From assembly GCF_000953675.1 (NCBI RefSeq), contig NZ_LN679998.1, positions 519,911-583,910 of the forward strand: a DNA stretch of 64,000 nucleotides, in the 5' to 3' direction. How positions within the stretch are numbered: the first letter of the stretch is position 1; each line of letters begins with the position of its first letter. Origin of the DNA: Paraclostridium sordellii. GTDB lineage: Bacteria; Bacillota; Clostridia; Peptostreptococcales; Peptostreptococcaceae. Below, one piece after another: positions 8,367 to 15,957 of this stretch. Position numbers and translations under genes: made by a program. The notes beneath the pieces were generated by a model. It was not told the origin of the DNA, searched no databases, and saw nothing but the letters and a program-made list of their open reading frames with translations.

Positions 8367-9473
8367 ATGTTATCTAGAGAAAGATTAGTAAATAATTTTA
8401 TAGATATGGTTAAGGTGGATAGTCCATCTAATAAAGAGATTGAGATGTCTAAATGGTTAGTAAATTATTTAACTGAAAGGGGTATTGAAGTTAAAGTTGA
8501 TGATGCTGGGGAAAAGTTTGGTGGAAATTCAGGAAATATAATAGCTTATATAAAGGGAGAAGATAGTGAAAATCCAATTTGTTTTGCAGCTCATATGGAT
8601 CAAGTTGCACCATGCTTAGGCGTTAAACCGGTTGTTAAGGGGAATATAATTGAAACGGATAAGACTACAACATTAGGTGCAGATGATAAAGCTGGTATTG
8701 CAGCTATTTTAGAGGCATTAGAATGTGTTATGGAAGACAAGATACCACATAGAGATATATATTTATTATTTACAGTTTGTGAAGAAGCAGGTATGTTAGG
8801 GGCTAAAAACTTCAATCCTGAAAATCTTCCTTGCAAAGATGTAGTTATATTAGATGCAGGTGGTGCAACTGGAGTAATAGCTTATAAAGCTCCAGCACAA
8901 GAAAATATAAAAGTAACTTTCTATGGGAAAAAAGCCCATGCAGGGATAGAGCCAGAAAAAGGTATAAATGCAATCGTTGCAGCATCTAATGCAATAAGTA
9001 ATATGCACATAGGTAGAATAGATGAAATGACTACTTCTAATATAGGAAGAATTGAAGGTGGAGGAGCTACTAATATAGTAACAGATGAAGTTAGCTTTAC
9101 TGCCGAGATAAGAAGTCATATACCTAATAGATTAGAAGAAGAAATAAATCATATGAAAATTTGTTGTGAAGAAGCAGCTAAGAATATGAACACAACTTGT
9201 GATTTTAAACATACAAATGCATATCCAAGTTTTGAACTAAGCTTAGATAGCGATGTATTTAAATTAGTTGAAGAAGCAACTAAAAAGATTGGAATAGAGC
9301 CAAAACCTATGGTAATAGGTGGAGGAAGTGATGCTAATATAATGGCCAACTTAGGATATCAAAGTGCAATAATAAGTTTAGGTATGTATGATGTACATAC
9401 AGTAAATGAGTATGTAAACATAGATGAATTATATGATGCTACTAAAATAGTTTACAATATAATGGCTTTATAA
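8367..9473 (+). CDS. M20-family metallopeptidase, PepT-like
   Basis: A 368-residue zinc peptidase of the tripeptidase T-like M20 group. Metal and catalytic residues are visible: H76-M-D78 in FAAHMDQ, D107 in LGADDKAG, the E139-E140 pair in CEEAGMLGA, D in ILDAGG, and a late histidine in MYDVHTVNE. The dimerisation domain starts around KAHAGIEPEKG. It would release amino acids from small peptides or amides in the cytoplasm. ATG at 8367 is chosen because AAGGGG lies 8 bases upstream; the GTG at 8358 overlaps that site. It is the third gene of the DUF5058 operon, 63 bases after the previous stop and 15 before the next start, so it probably acts on the imported compound. Confidence 0.87.
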   Translation: MLSRERLVNNFIDMVKVDSPSNKEIEMSKWLVNYLTERGIEVKVDDAGEKFGGNSGNIIAYIKGEDSENPICFAAHMDQVAPCLGVKPVVKGNIIETDKTTTLGADDKAGIAAILEALECVMEDKIPHRDIYLLFTVCEEAGMLGAKNFNPENLPCKDVVILDAGGATGVIAYKAPAQENIKVTFYGKKAHAGIEPEKGINAIVAASNAISNMHIGRIDEMTTSNIGRIEGGGATNIVTDEVSFTAEIRSHIPNRLEEEINHMKICCEEAAKNMNTTCDFKHTNAYPSFELSLDSDVFKLVEEATKKIGIEPKPMVIGGGSDANIMANLGYQSAIISLGMYDVHTVNEYVNIDELYDATKIVYNIMAL

Positions 9474-9488
9474 AGTAAGGTGGATAAA

Positions 9489-10823
9489 ATGAATAAAAAA
9501 GAACTTAAAAGATTGGTTTTAGAAGAAATAGATAAAAATAAAGATAAAATAATAGAAGCTGGAAGAAGTATTTATAAAACTCCAGAACTTGGATACAAGG
9601 AAGTAAAATCTACAAAAATAGCATCAGAATTTCTAAAGAGTTTAGGTGTTGAAGTTGTTGACAATATAGCAGTGACAGGATGTATGACATCTTTAAATAA
9701 AGATAAAAATGGGCCTAAAATTGCAGTAATGGGAGAACTTGATTCGGTAGTTTGTCCAGATCATAAAGATGCAAATGAAATAGGTAATATACATTGTTGT
9801 GGACATAATATACAAGTGGCTGGTATGTTAGGTTGTGCGGTAGGAATTATAAAATCAGGAGTATTAAAGTATTTAGATGGAAAGATAGATTTTATGGCAG
9901 TTCCATCTGAAGAATGTATAGATTTAGAATTTAGAAAAAGCTTGCAAGAAAAAAATGAAATAAAGTATGTTGGTGGGAAACAAGAATTATTATATAGAGG
10001 AATTCTTGATGACGTAGATATGGCAATGATGTTTCATGCATTAAATTTTGAAGAAAATAAAAATTGTGTAATAAAATCTTATACAAATGGATTTGTAAGT
10101 AAACATGCAACCTTCATAGGGAGAGCCTCTCATGCAGGAATAGCACCACATGAAGGAATAAATGCTTTAAATATGGCAAGTTTAGCTACAAATAACATAA
10201 ATGCTCAAAGAGAAACCTTTAAAGATGAAGATAGAGTTAGAATAAGTACGGTTATAAATCATGGTGGAGATATAGTAAATGTAGTACCATCAAAGGTTAC
10301 AATAGAAGCTATGGTAAGAGCAGCTACAGTAGATGCTATGATTGATGCAAACGAGAAGGTAAACAGATCTCTTCATGCAGCAGCAATGGCTTTAGGTGGA
10401 GAAGTTATAATAGAAGATACAATAGGGTACCTTCCACTAGATTCTGATGATAGCATGGATTTTATATTTAAGAAAAACTATGTTGAGTTAGTTGGAGGAA
10501 GCGAAGAGTCTATAGTCGATGTCATAAAAACCGCTGGTTCTACTGACTTTGGAGATATATCACAAATAATCCCTTGTATTCATCCGTGGATAGGTGGGGT
10601 AAGTGGAAGTTTACATACCAAGGATTATTATATAAGTGATGAAGAGTTAGCATATATAATACCTGCAAAAGCTATGGCTATGACTATATTAGATTTATTA
10701 GGAGATGATGCTAAAATTGCTAAAGATATAGTAGAAAAATTTAAGCCTACATTTACTAAAGAAAGTTATCTAGATTTTATGCATAAAAACACAAATACTT
10801 ATAAATATGATTATTCAAAGTAA
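9489..10823 (+). CDS. M20D-type amidohydrolase (AbgA-like)
   Basis: A 444-residue amidohydrolase of the M20D branch, which includes p-aminobenzoyl-glutamate hydrolase subunit A and N-acyl amino acid hydrolases. Motifs are KTPELGYKE at the N-terminus, MGELDSV, the metal site HCCGHNIQ, PSEE, SHAGIAPHEGINALN in the lid domain, and STDFGDISQ. The usual HxCGHD is HCCGHN here, so the metal-bridging Asp position is changed, which may alter activity. ATG at 9489 has AAGGTGG 5-7 bases upstream; an in-frame GTG at 9480 lacks a ribosome binding site. It is the last gene of the operon, closed by a 20-bp perfect hairpin. The likely role is amide hydrolysis of a compound brought in by the two membrane proteins; the substrate is unknown. 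Confidence 0.86.
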   Translation: MNKKELKRLVLEEIDKNKDKIIEAGRSIYKTPELGYKEVKSTKIASEFLKSLGVEVVDNIAVTGCMTSLNKDKNGPKIAVMGELDSVVCPDHKDANEIGNIHCCGHNIQVAGMLGCAVGIIKSGVLKYLDGKIDFMAVPSEECIDLEFRKSLQEKNEIKYVGGKQELLYRGILDDVDMAMMFHALNFEENKNCVIKSYTNGFVSKHATFIGRASHAGIAPHEGINALNMASLATNNINAQRETFKDEDRVRISTVINHGGDIVNVVPSKVTIEAMVRAATVDAMIDANEKVNRSLHAAAMALGGEVIIEDTIGYLPLDSDDSMDFIFKKNYVELVGGSEESIVDVIKTAGSTDFGDISQIIPCIHPWIGGVSGSLHTKDYYISDEELAYIIPAKAMAMTILDLLGDDAKIAKDIVEKFKPTFTKESYLDFMHKNTNTYKYDYSK

Positions 10824-10860
10824 AAACAGTTTAGGATTTATCCTAAACTGTTTTTACTTT
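10817..10860 (+). terminator. Strong terminator closing the DUF5058 operon
   Basis: A perfect 20-bp stem (10817-10836 with 10841-10860) with a 4-nt loop. The stem starts in the last codons of the amidohydrolase and includes its stop. Confidence 0.92.
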
Positions 10861-10934
10861 GAATCTATAAAATTTTTTGCACTTATTAGTAACTACCTGC
10901 ATAGTATACCGTAAAATGTTTTTTAGGAGGGAAT

Positions 10935-11849
10935 ATGATAAACGATCAAAGATATGTAATTTTATCACTTGAATTACACTTGTTTTTTGCACGAATAATG
11001 AAAGAGCACTCTCTTTTTTTAGAATCTGGGTTTGTAACTAAAGATTCAAAGCTTGAACTAGAAGCAGATCATTATAAAAGAGAATTTGAAAAGCTATTAG
11101 GATATGCAATCAGTGCTAGTAATGGAGTTATAAGAGATGATATTTTGAGATCAGGAGAAATTGTAACTGACTATACATTGGGAACTGAGCAAAAGACTCA
11201 GAATTTAACAGGAATAGATATAAATCAAAATTTAACAGTGCTAGAATCTAAGTTACGTAGTGGAAATAATCCAAATGTTAGTGAAAATTTAATAAATTAT
11301 GTAAATCAACTTAATAATAACTCTAAACTGCTTATAAATGGACTTATTAGTTTTAAAGAAAGATTATTAAATGGAGTCCTATCCTGTAATTTGTTTACAG
11401 GGAATTATCCCCTTCTGATTGAGCATATACTTAGAGAGGCAAAATTATATTTATCATTAGTACAGGATCTTGAAAATAGGGTTGATATTGAAACTAAAAG
11501 CAATAAAGAAACAGAATTATTTTGGGATCAAATTATGATGGAACATGCATTATTTATTAGAGGATTATTAGACCCTTCTGAAAATGAATTAATTGACACA
11601 GCTGATGAATTTGCTGACGATTTTGAAGACTTAATAAAAGAGGCAAGGAATATGACTGACGCAACAATAAATAATATGACAGATGAAACCTTAGAAAAAA
11701 CTATTGAATTAAAGAACTTTAAACAAGCCGGAACAGAAGGAATTGCAAGTTGTAAAATAAGATCTATAATACTTCCACTTCTTGCAGACCATGTATTAAG
11801 AGAGGCTAATCACTATATAAGAATATTACAGGCATATAAAAATCAATAA
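10935..11849 (+). CDS. DUF2935 protein, duplicated ferritin-like helical bundle
   Basis: A 304-residue soluble all-helical protein made of two similar halves. Each half starts with a helix carrying an E/H-rich motif (FARIMKEHSLFLESG and WDQIMMEHALFIRGLLD) and ends with a helix containing H-x-L-R-E-A (IEHILREAKLYL and ADHVLREANHYI). This pattern belongs to DUF2935, whose fold resembles ferritin-like four-helix bundles; the repeated Glu and His suggest a metal site. Function is not established. ATG at 10935 follows TTTTAGGAGGGAAT. It stands alone between two strong hairpins. Confidence 0.88.
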   Translation: MINDQRYVILSLELHLFFARIMKEHSLFLESGFVTKDSKLELEADHYKREFEKLLGYAISASNGVIRDDILRSGEIVTDYTLGTEQKTQNLTGIDINQNLTVLESKLRSGNNPNVSENLINYVNQLNNNSKLLINGLISFKERLLNGVLSCNLFTGNYPLLIEHILREAKLYLSLVQDLENRVDIETKSNKETELFWDQIMMEHALFIRGLLDPSENELIDTADEFADDFEDLIKEARNMTDATINNMTDETLEKTIELKNFKQAGTEGIASCKIRSIILPLLADHVLREANHYIRILQAYKNQ

Positions 11850-11850
11850 A

Positions 11851-11900
11851 ATAAATAAAAATAGCTACTATTAAATTTAATAGTAGCTATTTTTATTTAT
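11851..11900 (+). terminator. Terminator after the DUF2935 gene
   Basis: A perfect 23-bp stem (11851-11873 with 11878-11900) with AATT loop; the downstream arm is T-rich. Confidence 0.92.
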
Positions 11901-12031
11901 AAATATTTTTTAAGTAGCGAAAGGATGAAAAGAGTATTTACGATGATATTAACTATCATTTGTTTATAGCTTTTATGCAAGCTTTGATAAACATTTTATT
12001 GTGTCTATAAAAGATTTACTAAATAAAACTC

Positions 12032-12160
12032 TTAATCTCTAAATTTTGAAATAGTATTTTTAAACCAAATCATTATATAAATAAAAATTATAAAAACACA
12101 AAGTTTACCTAAAATTGTTCCTAAAAAGGAATTTACTGTATTCATACTTATAAAATTCAC
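12032..12160 (-). CDS. Small membrane peptide, 42 aa (type I toxin-like)
   Basis: A minus-strand ORF with a perfect AGGAGG (12165-12170) 4 bases before a GTG start. The product has a short polar head, a hydrophobic core from about residue 12 to 33 (including CVFIIFIYIMIW) and a charged end KNTISKFRD. Size and design resemble clostridial type I toxin peptides: one membrane helix plus a basic tail. No homolog is recognised and no antisense RNA promoter was established. The spacing is slightly short; the next in-frame ATG at 12145 is 19 bases from the ribosome binding site and less likely. Confidence 0.5.
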   Translation of the reverse strand: MNFISMNTVNSFLGTILGKLCVFIIFIYIMIWFKNTISKFRD

Positions 12161-12269
12161 ATTACCTCCTATAAACTTAAGAATATATTTTACAATTAAA
12201 CTAATATAATATAAGTATACTAAAATATGTAATAATAGAACTATTATATATTAAAAAGTGGAAGTAAGT

Positions 12270-12434
12270 ATGGGTAGATTAAAATTAGTTTTTCAAAGTA
12301 AAGCACATAAGGCTAGTATTATAGATTTTAAAAGAGAATTTATTGAAAGTAAAGATAGTATGAATAGTTCTGATGGTTTATAAACTTCTAAACGTTTTGA
12401 GGAATGGTATAGTGCATTAATAAAAATAGAATAA
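12270..12434 (+). pseudogene. Remnant of a GNAT acetyltransferase
   Basis: An ATG ORF encodes an N-terminal fragment typical of one GNAT group: a short beta strand, then DFKREFIESKDSMNSSDGL, an in-frame TAA at 12381, then SKRFEEWYSALIKIE before a second stop at 12432. Relatives read DFKxEFxExGE...GL...FEEWL continuously and go on for about 120 more residues with the acetyl-CoA site. None of that core is visible downstream, so the gene is both interrupted and truncated. Confidence 0.6.
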
Positions 12435-12604
12435 TTTAAAGCTATTGAATTAAGCTTTAATAAATACAATTTAACTTATTCTGGTACATATTACCATTTT
12501 GGTGCAGGAAAAAGGCATTTCAATCCATTTTACTTAAATTTTATGTTAATTTTTGATATAATGACTTTATTACAATTTTAAAAATTTTCAATACTTTTTA
12601 CATT

Positions 12605-12652
12605 ACAAAACAGGGTAAATCTTCCTCCTCGAAATTTACCCTGTTTTGTTTG
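12605..12652 (+). ncRNA. Orphan hairpin with CU-rich loop, possible sRNA terminator
   Basis: A perfect 16-bp stem (12605-12620 with 12634-12649) closes the 13-nt loop CTTCCTCCTCGAA and is followed by TTTGTTTG. No coding gene ends here on the plus strand. The loop contains CCTCCT, the complement of the Shine-Dalgarno sequence, as in the C-rich loops of Gram-positive regulatory sRNAs. An sRNA would start upstream; its 5' end and promoter were not located. Confidence 0.4.
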
Positions 12653-12864
12653 TGCTTGAAGTTATATTTTATTTTAGATAGATTAAAAATCTCATGAATT
12701 AAATTTGTTAACAGGTTAAAAACATAACTTGATTTAATATGTAAAATTATAAATTTTATTTAATCTAAAAGATTTTATATTATAGAATATAGACTGTACT
12801 TGCTATGGGCATAAGTTTAGTAAAAAACTTTAGTTTTGAATATAAAATAAAAATATAAAATAAA

Positions 12865-12890
12865 CCAAATAAATATTACTATTTATTTGG
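12865..12890 (-). terminator. Terminator nested in the end of the secreted-protein gene
   Basis: A 10-bp inverted repeat (12865-12874 with 12881-12890) whose 5' arm on the minus strand encodes the last Pro-Asn-Lys codons; the TAG stop lies in the loop region. A T-rich tail follows on the minus strand. Confidence 0.7.
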
Positions 12891-14051
12891 CTCATAATTT
12901 GGATTATCTATCATTAATTTACCTATTTCTAATAAATCGGATTCATCTATAGCATTATTTATATCTATATCTGTATTGAATTTAGATAACTCTTTAGACT
13001 TAGGATCTTTTTTGAAATTCCTGGCGTCAATAGCTAAATCCAAAAGTGTAAATTCACCATTTCCATTTACATCTTTTAATTCTTCTATTATTATTTTACC
13101 TTGGTCACATTGTTCTTCTGTTAAATCTTTTTCCATCTCGATTCCATCAGAAACTCTACCTTTTGTTACATCTACAATAGCTTCCCCTTTGTTTATTCCT
13201 TTAAATTTTAATTTAAGTAATATTTTTTTAGCATTAACTATATTTGATTCACCTTTACTTGCTAATATGACTCTTAATTCCCCGTTTTTATCGTTTTTTA
13301 TATCTTTTACTAATTTAATTCCATCGATTTCTTCAAACCCTATAAATTTAAGTTTTTGAGTATCGTATTTTATTCTGACATCTTCGGCTGCTATTTGAGT
13401 TATATTATTAATAGTTAAATCAGTAGTTACTTCTTCATTTAATTTGATTTTTTCTTTAATTGGTTCTATATCTAATACCGTTTTAGAATTATTCGAATTT
13501 TTACCAAATCTTAATCTTCCTATAACAAGTGAACCTGAACTGTAAATATCTTTAAATAAAATCCTAAACTTAGAATATTCTTTCTTGCATTCAACTGGAT
13601 ATCTTCTGGTTTCTGTTGTAGATGTCCAGTTTGGGGCATCAGTAACTGTATGAATAGTTTCCCATTTTCCATCAGTATATCCTTGAAACTCCCAGCTTTT
13701 ACACATATACCCACCATCTAAATTATATCTATCATGTACTGCTTCGATTTCATAGAAATCAATTTTTGTTCCTTTTTGAAAGTCATAACCAAGATATTCA
13801 TCTTTTATTTTATCACGTGCAGCACCCCAACCGACTGCTTTGTCTGATGGACTTAAGAATGCATTTCCTTTATCCCATCTAGTAGTACCGTCAACCCAAT
13901 GACTACTTTCAAAAACATTTTCTGGTTTTGATGTATCTAAAAACTCAACATTTTCTTTTGAATTTTCTGCAAAGCTATAAATACTTGAATTAATGCACAT
14001 AGGCAAAGCCATAATTATTAGCAAAAATAATAACTTAAATTTCTTTTTCAT
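12879..14051 (-). CDS. Secreted discoidin-cohesin-dockerin modular protein
   Basis: An exported 390-residue protein. A signal peptide (MKKKFKLLFLLIIMALPM..., cleavage likely after YSFA near residue 28) is followed by an F5/8 type C (discoidin-like) carbohydrate-binding domain at about 40-185 (VGWGAARDKIKDEYLGYDF, then WEFQGYTDGKW). A cohesin domain follows at about 190-322 (TVLDIEPIKEKIKLNEEV, then VRIKYDTQKLKFIGFE). The end is a dockerin-like module (326-386) with a calcium-loop motif DVNGNGEFTLLDLA and a weaker second repeat DIDINNAIDESDLL. Cohesin-dockerin pairs hold cellulosomes and clostridial glycan-hydrolase complexes together. Having both in one small non-catalytic protein suggests a scaffold or adhesin. 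ATG at 14051 follows AAGGAGAGATTTA. It stands alone, with no enzyme neighbours. Confidence 0.85.
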   Translation of the reverse strand: MKKKFKLLFLLIIMALPMCINSSIYSFAENSKENVEFLDTSKPENVFESSHWVDGTTRWDKGNAFLSPSDKAVGWGAARDKIKDEYLGYDFQKGTKIDFYEIEAVHDRYNLDGGYMCKSWEFQGYTDGKWETIHTVTDAPNWTSTTETRRYPVECKKEYSKFRILFKDIYSSGSLVIGRLRFGKNSNNSKTVLDIEPIKEKIKLNEEVTTDLTINNITQIAAEDVRIKYDTQKLKFIGFEEIDGIKLVKDIKNDKNGELRVILASKGESNIVNAKKILLKLKFKGINKGEAIVDVTKGRVSDGIEMEKDLTEEQCDQGKIIIEELKDVNGNGEFTLLDLAIDARNFKKDPKSKELSKFNTDIDINNAIDESDLLEIGKLMIDNPNYEPNK

Positions 14052-14250
14052 TAAATCTCTCCTTAAATATGTTTTGTAATTTTTGATTATGAATGAAATC
14101 TCCTAAAATAGAAATTTCAACTTAAGTTAGAATATATTGATTTTTAACAATTTTCAATAGTTATGGAGTAAAATAGGGAAAATACGGAGTGAATGATATT
14201 AAAATTATATTTAATAGTTAAAAATTTATAAGTTATTTACTGTATTATAC

Positions 14251-14294
14251 CAAAATAAAAATGATCTAGATTAATCTAGATCATTTTTATTTTG
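14251..14294. terminator. 20-bp perfect hairpin at the end of the small ORF
   Basis: A perfect 20-bp stem (14251-14270 with 14275-14294) whose loop TTAA contains the TAA stop of the minus-strand ORF at 14271. T-rich arms on both strands make it usable in either direction. Confidence 0.75.
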
Positions 14295-14438
14295 ATATTT
14301 TTTAAATTTGTAAATAAAAAATAAATTAAATACTATAAGTCCAGATACTAAAATATCCATTTTAGATACTGAAGATGCATCTATATGATGCAAATATAAT
14401 AAACCTAAAGATAAGTTTATTAAAAAAAGTTTATTCAT
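14271..14438 (-). CDS. Small two-helix membrane protein, 55 aa
   Basis: A minus-strand ORF with AGGGGGAG just before its ATG at 14438. The product has two hydrophobic segments (about 4-16 and 28-43) joined by a short loop HHIDASSVSKMD, and a basic tail KFKKYQNKNDLD. The C-terminal codons form one arm of a strong terminator hairpin, which supports expression. No family is recognised. It is separated from the secreted cohesin protein by 220 bp on the same strand. Confidence 0.55.
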   Translation of the reverse strand: MNKLFLINLSLGLLYLHHIDASSVSKMDILVSGLIVFNLFFIYKFKKYQNKNDLD

Positions 14439-14903
14439 TTCTCCCCCTGATAAACCAATATCCCAAAATTAAATTATTTTATTTATAAACTTATAATAAC
14501 ATGATGAATATAATTTGGCTATATGAGAAATTGGATTAAACTAAATACAGTAAAATACAAATATTTTAATATATTATTAAGGAATATAACGTAAGTAGTT
14601 AATACAAGTATATGAAGTGAAATACGGGGAAAAATAAATTATTATAATATATAATTAAATATAAAATTTAGATTGAAATTATAGGGTAAATATTGAAATT
14701 TAACAGCATAAATAAAAAAATCATGAATAGCTTGTGATAAGATAATTTTTCCGGTTAATAATAAATTGACAAATTAAATTTAAATATTGTTAAGGAATAA
14801 AACTAAATTATTAAAATTAAAAATGTTATATAATATAGAATATAAATGATGTTAAAATGGGTATAAGATACATATTAAGCAAAAGAAGAAAAGAGGTAAA
14901 TTT

Positions 14904-15143
14904 ATGAGTAATGAGATACAAATACAAAGACCATATAGGCATTTTAAAGGTAACTTATATTATGTACACAGTATAGTGAAACATTCAGAAACTGGGGAAG
15001 AGTTGGTTTCTTATCAAATGCTATATCCTCCTTATGATATGTATGTTAGACCTCTTTCTATGTTTAAGGAAAAAGTAGAAGAAGGTAGAGAGGATAATAT
15101 AACTAATCAAACTTATAGATTTGAGTTATATACAGGAAAATAA
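14904..15143 (+). CDS. DUF1653 domain protein
   Basis: A 79-residue protein. YRHFKGNLYYVHSIVKHSETGEELVSYQMLY, then RPLSMFKEKV, is the DUF1653 pattern (H/YFKG-x-Y-x-V...A-x-H-T-E-x...V-Y). Members are small soluble proteins with no firmly assigned role. ATG at 14904 follows AAGAGGTAAATTT. The next gene starts 16 bases after its stop, so the two are probably cotranscribed. Confidence 0.9.
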   Translation: MSNEIQIQRPYRHFKGNLYYVHSIVKHSETGEELVSYQMLYPPYDMYVRPLSMFKEKVEEGREDNITNQTYRFELYTGK

Positions 15144-15159
15144 ATAAGAGGTGAATATA

Positions 15160-15381
15160 ATGGCAGGTATAAAATTTGAAATAGAGGAAAATTTCGGAGT
15201 AGTTTCAGAGTCAGCTAATGGTTGGACAAAAGAATTAAATTTAGTCAGTTGGAATGGTAGACCAGCTAAGTTTGACATAAGAGATTGGGACGAAGAACAT
15301 CAAAAGATGGGTAAGGGAATTACTTTAACTACAGATGAAGTAAGAGAACTTAAAAAAATATTAAATGATATAGATTTATAA
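15160..15381 (+). CDS. YdbC family ssDNA-binding protein (PC4/p15 fold)
   Basis: A 73-residue protein. FGVVSESANGWTKELNLVSWNGRPAKFDIRDW is the YdbC/PC4 core, a beta sheet plus helix that dimerises to bind single-stranded DNA; the C-terminal helix is DEVRELKKIL. In eukaryotes PC4 is a transcription coactivator. The bacterial role is thought to be nucleic-acid binding. ATG at 15160 is chosen because AGAGGTG lies 6 bases upstream; an in-frame GTG at 15151 overlaps it. It is the second gene of a two-gene unit closed by a terminator. Confidence 0.9.
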   Translation: MAGIKFEIEENFGVVSESANGWTKELNLVSWNGRPAKFDIRDWDEEHQKMGKGITLTTDEVRELKKILNDIDL

Positions 15382-15411
15382 AAAGGGTACTGATTAGTAC
15401 TCTTTTTTATT
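15380..15411 (+). terminator. Terminator after the ydbC-like gene
   Basis: A 12-bp stem AAAAAGGGTACT with AGTACTCTTTTT (one G-U) and GATT loop; it starts in the stop codon. Confidence 0.88.
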
Positions 15412-15588
15412 TAAAATTTTACAAATATTATAGAGAATATTATCTAACATAGTGGTCAATATATAAATATAAATAGATATTATTAAATATTTATTTATAT
15501 TAAAATCCAATTATGTAATTCGTGTAGAGGATTTATAATATTAAATACAAAACAGTAATTATATAATTTTATTAAAGGAGTGGCTTCT

Positions 15589-15957
15589 ATGGGATATGAT
15601 AATAATGAACAAAGAAACAATAATAGTAGTATATTAAGATGGATAGGAAGATTTGTACTAGTTGCAATTATTTTAATGGTGACATCATTTGTAACTCCAG
15701 GATTTTCAATAAATGGAGTATGGTCATTTTTAATAGCTGCTGTTGTAATATCTGTATTAGATTATTTAGTAGAATTACTTATGGGAGTGGATGCATCTCC
15801 TTTTGGAAAAGGTATAAAAGGGTTTATAATTGCAGCTATAATAATATACTTAGCACAATTTTTAGTTCCTAATATGGGAGTAACTATTATAGGTGCTATA
15901 TTGGCAGCTATAGTTATTGGAATTTTGGATGCAGTATTTCCAGCTAGAGCTATGTAA
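15589..15957 (+). CDS. Phage-holin-superfamily IV-like membrane protein (YvlD type)
   Basis: A 122-residue membrane protein with a polar, Asn-rich start (MGYDNNEQRNNNSS) and four hydrophobic helices. The sequence GRFVLVAIILMVTSFVTPGFSINGVWSFLIAAVVISVLD, with later VDASPFGKGIKGFIIAA, matches the 4-TM holin superfamily IV/YvlD pattern. Chromosomal members are not lysis proteins; they are often tied to envelope stress. ATG at 15589 follows AAAGGAG by 8 bases; GTG at 15580 is in frame but lies within the ribosome binding site spacing. No other phage gene is near. Confidence 0.82.
   Translation: MGYDNNEQRNNNSSILRWIGRFVLVAIILMVTSFVTPGFSINGVWSFLIAAVVISVLDYLVELLMGVDASPFGKGIKGFIIAAIIIYLAQFLVPNMGVTIIGAILAAIVIGILDAVFPARAM

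Larger units (their letters stand above)
11901..12878. other. Gene-poor stretch with small ORF, decayed gene and orphan hairpin
   Basis: A very AT-rich region of almost 1 kb between the DUF2935 gene and the minus-strand secreted protein. Three things can be supported and are listed separately: a minus-strand 42-residue membrane peptide (12032-12160), a broken GNAT acetyltransferase (12270-12434), and an isolated terminator-like hairpin with a CU-rich loop (12605-12652). Nothing else coding was found. Confidence 0.7.
14052..14903. other. Long intergenic stretch with one small minus-strand gene
   Basis: An 850-bp, very AT-rich gap. It contains the 55-residue minus-strand ORF and its hairpin (listed separately). 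Two similar short stretches, GGGAAAATACGGAG near 14175 and GAAATACGGGGAAAAA near 14618, have unknown meaning. No other gene is supported. Confidence 0.6.

Noticed and set aside
12976-13359. Plus-strand 127-residue open frame inside the secreted-protein gene
   Set aside because: It lies wholly opposite the cohesin/dockerin coding region, is low in complexity and has no ribosome binding site.
15589-15957. Holin-like gene as a sign of a prophage
   Set aside because: It is a YvlD-type chromosomal protein with no lysin, portal, capsid or integrase gene nearby.
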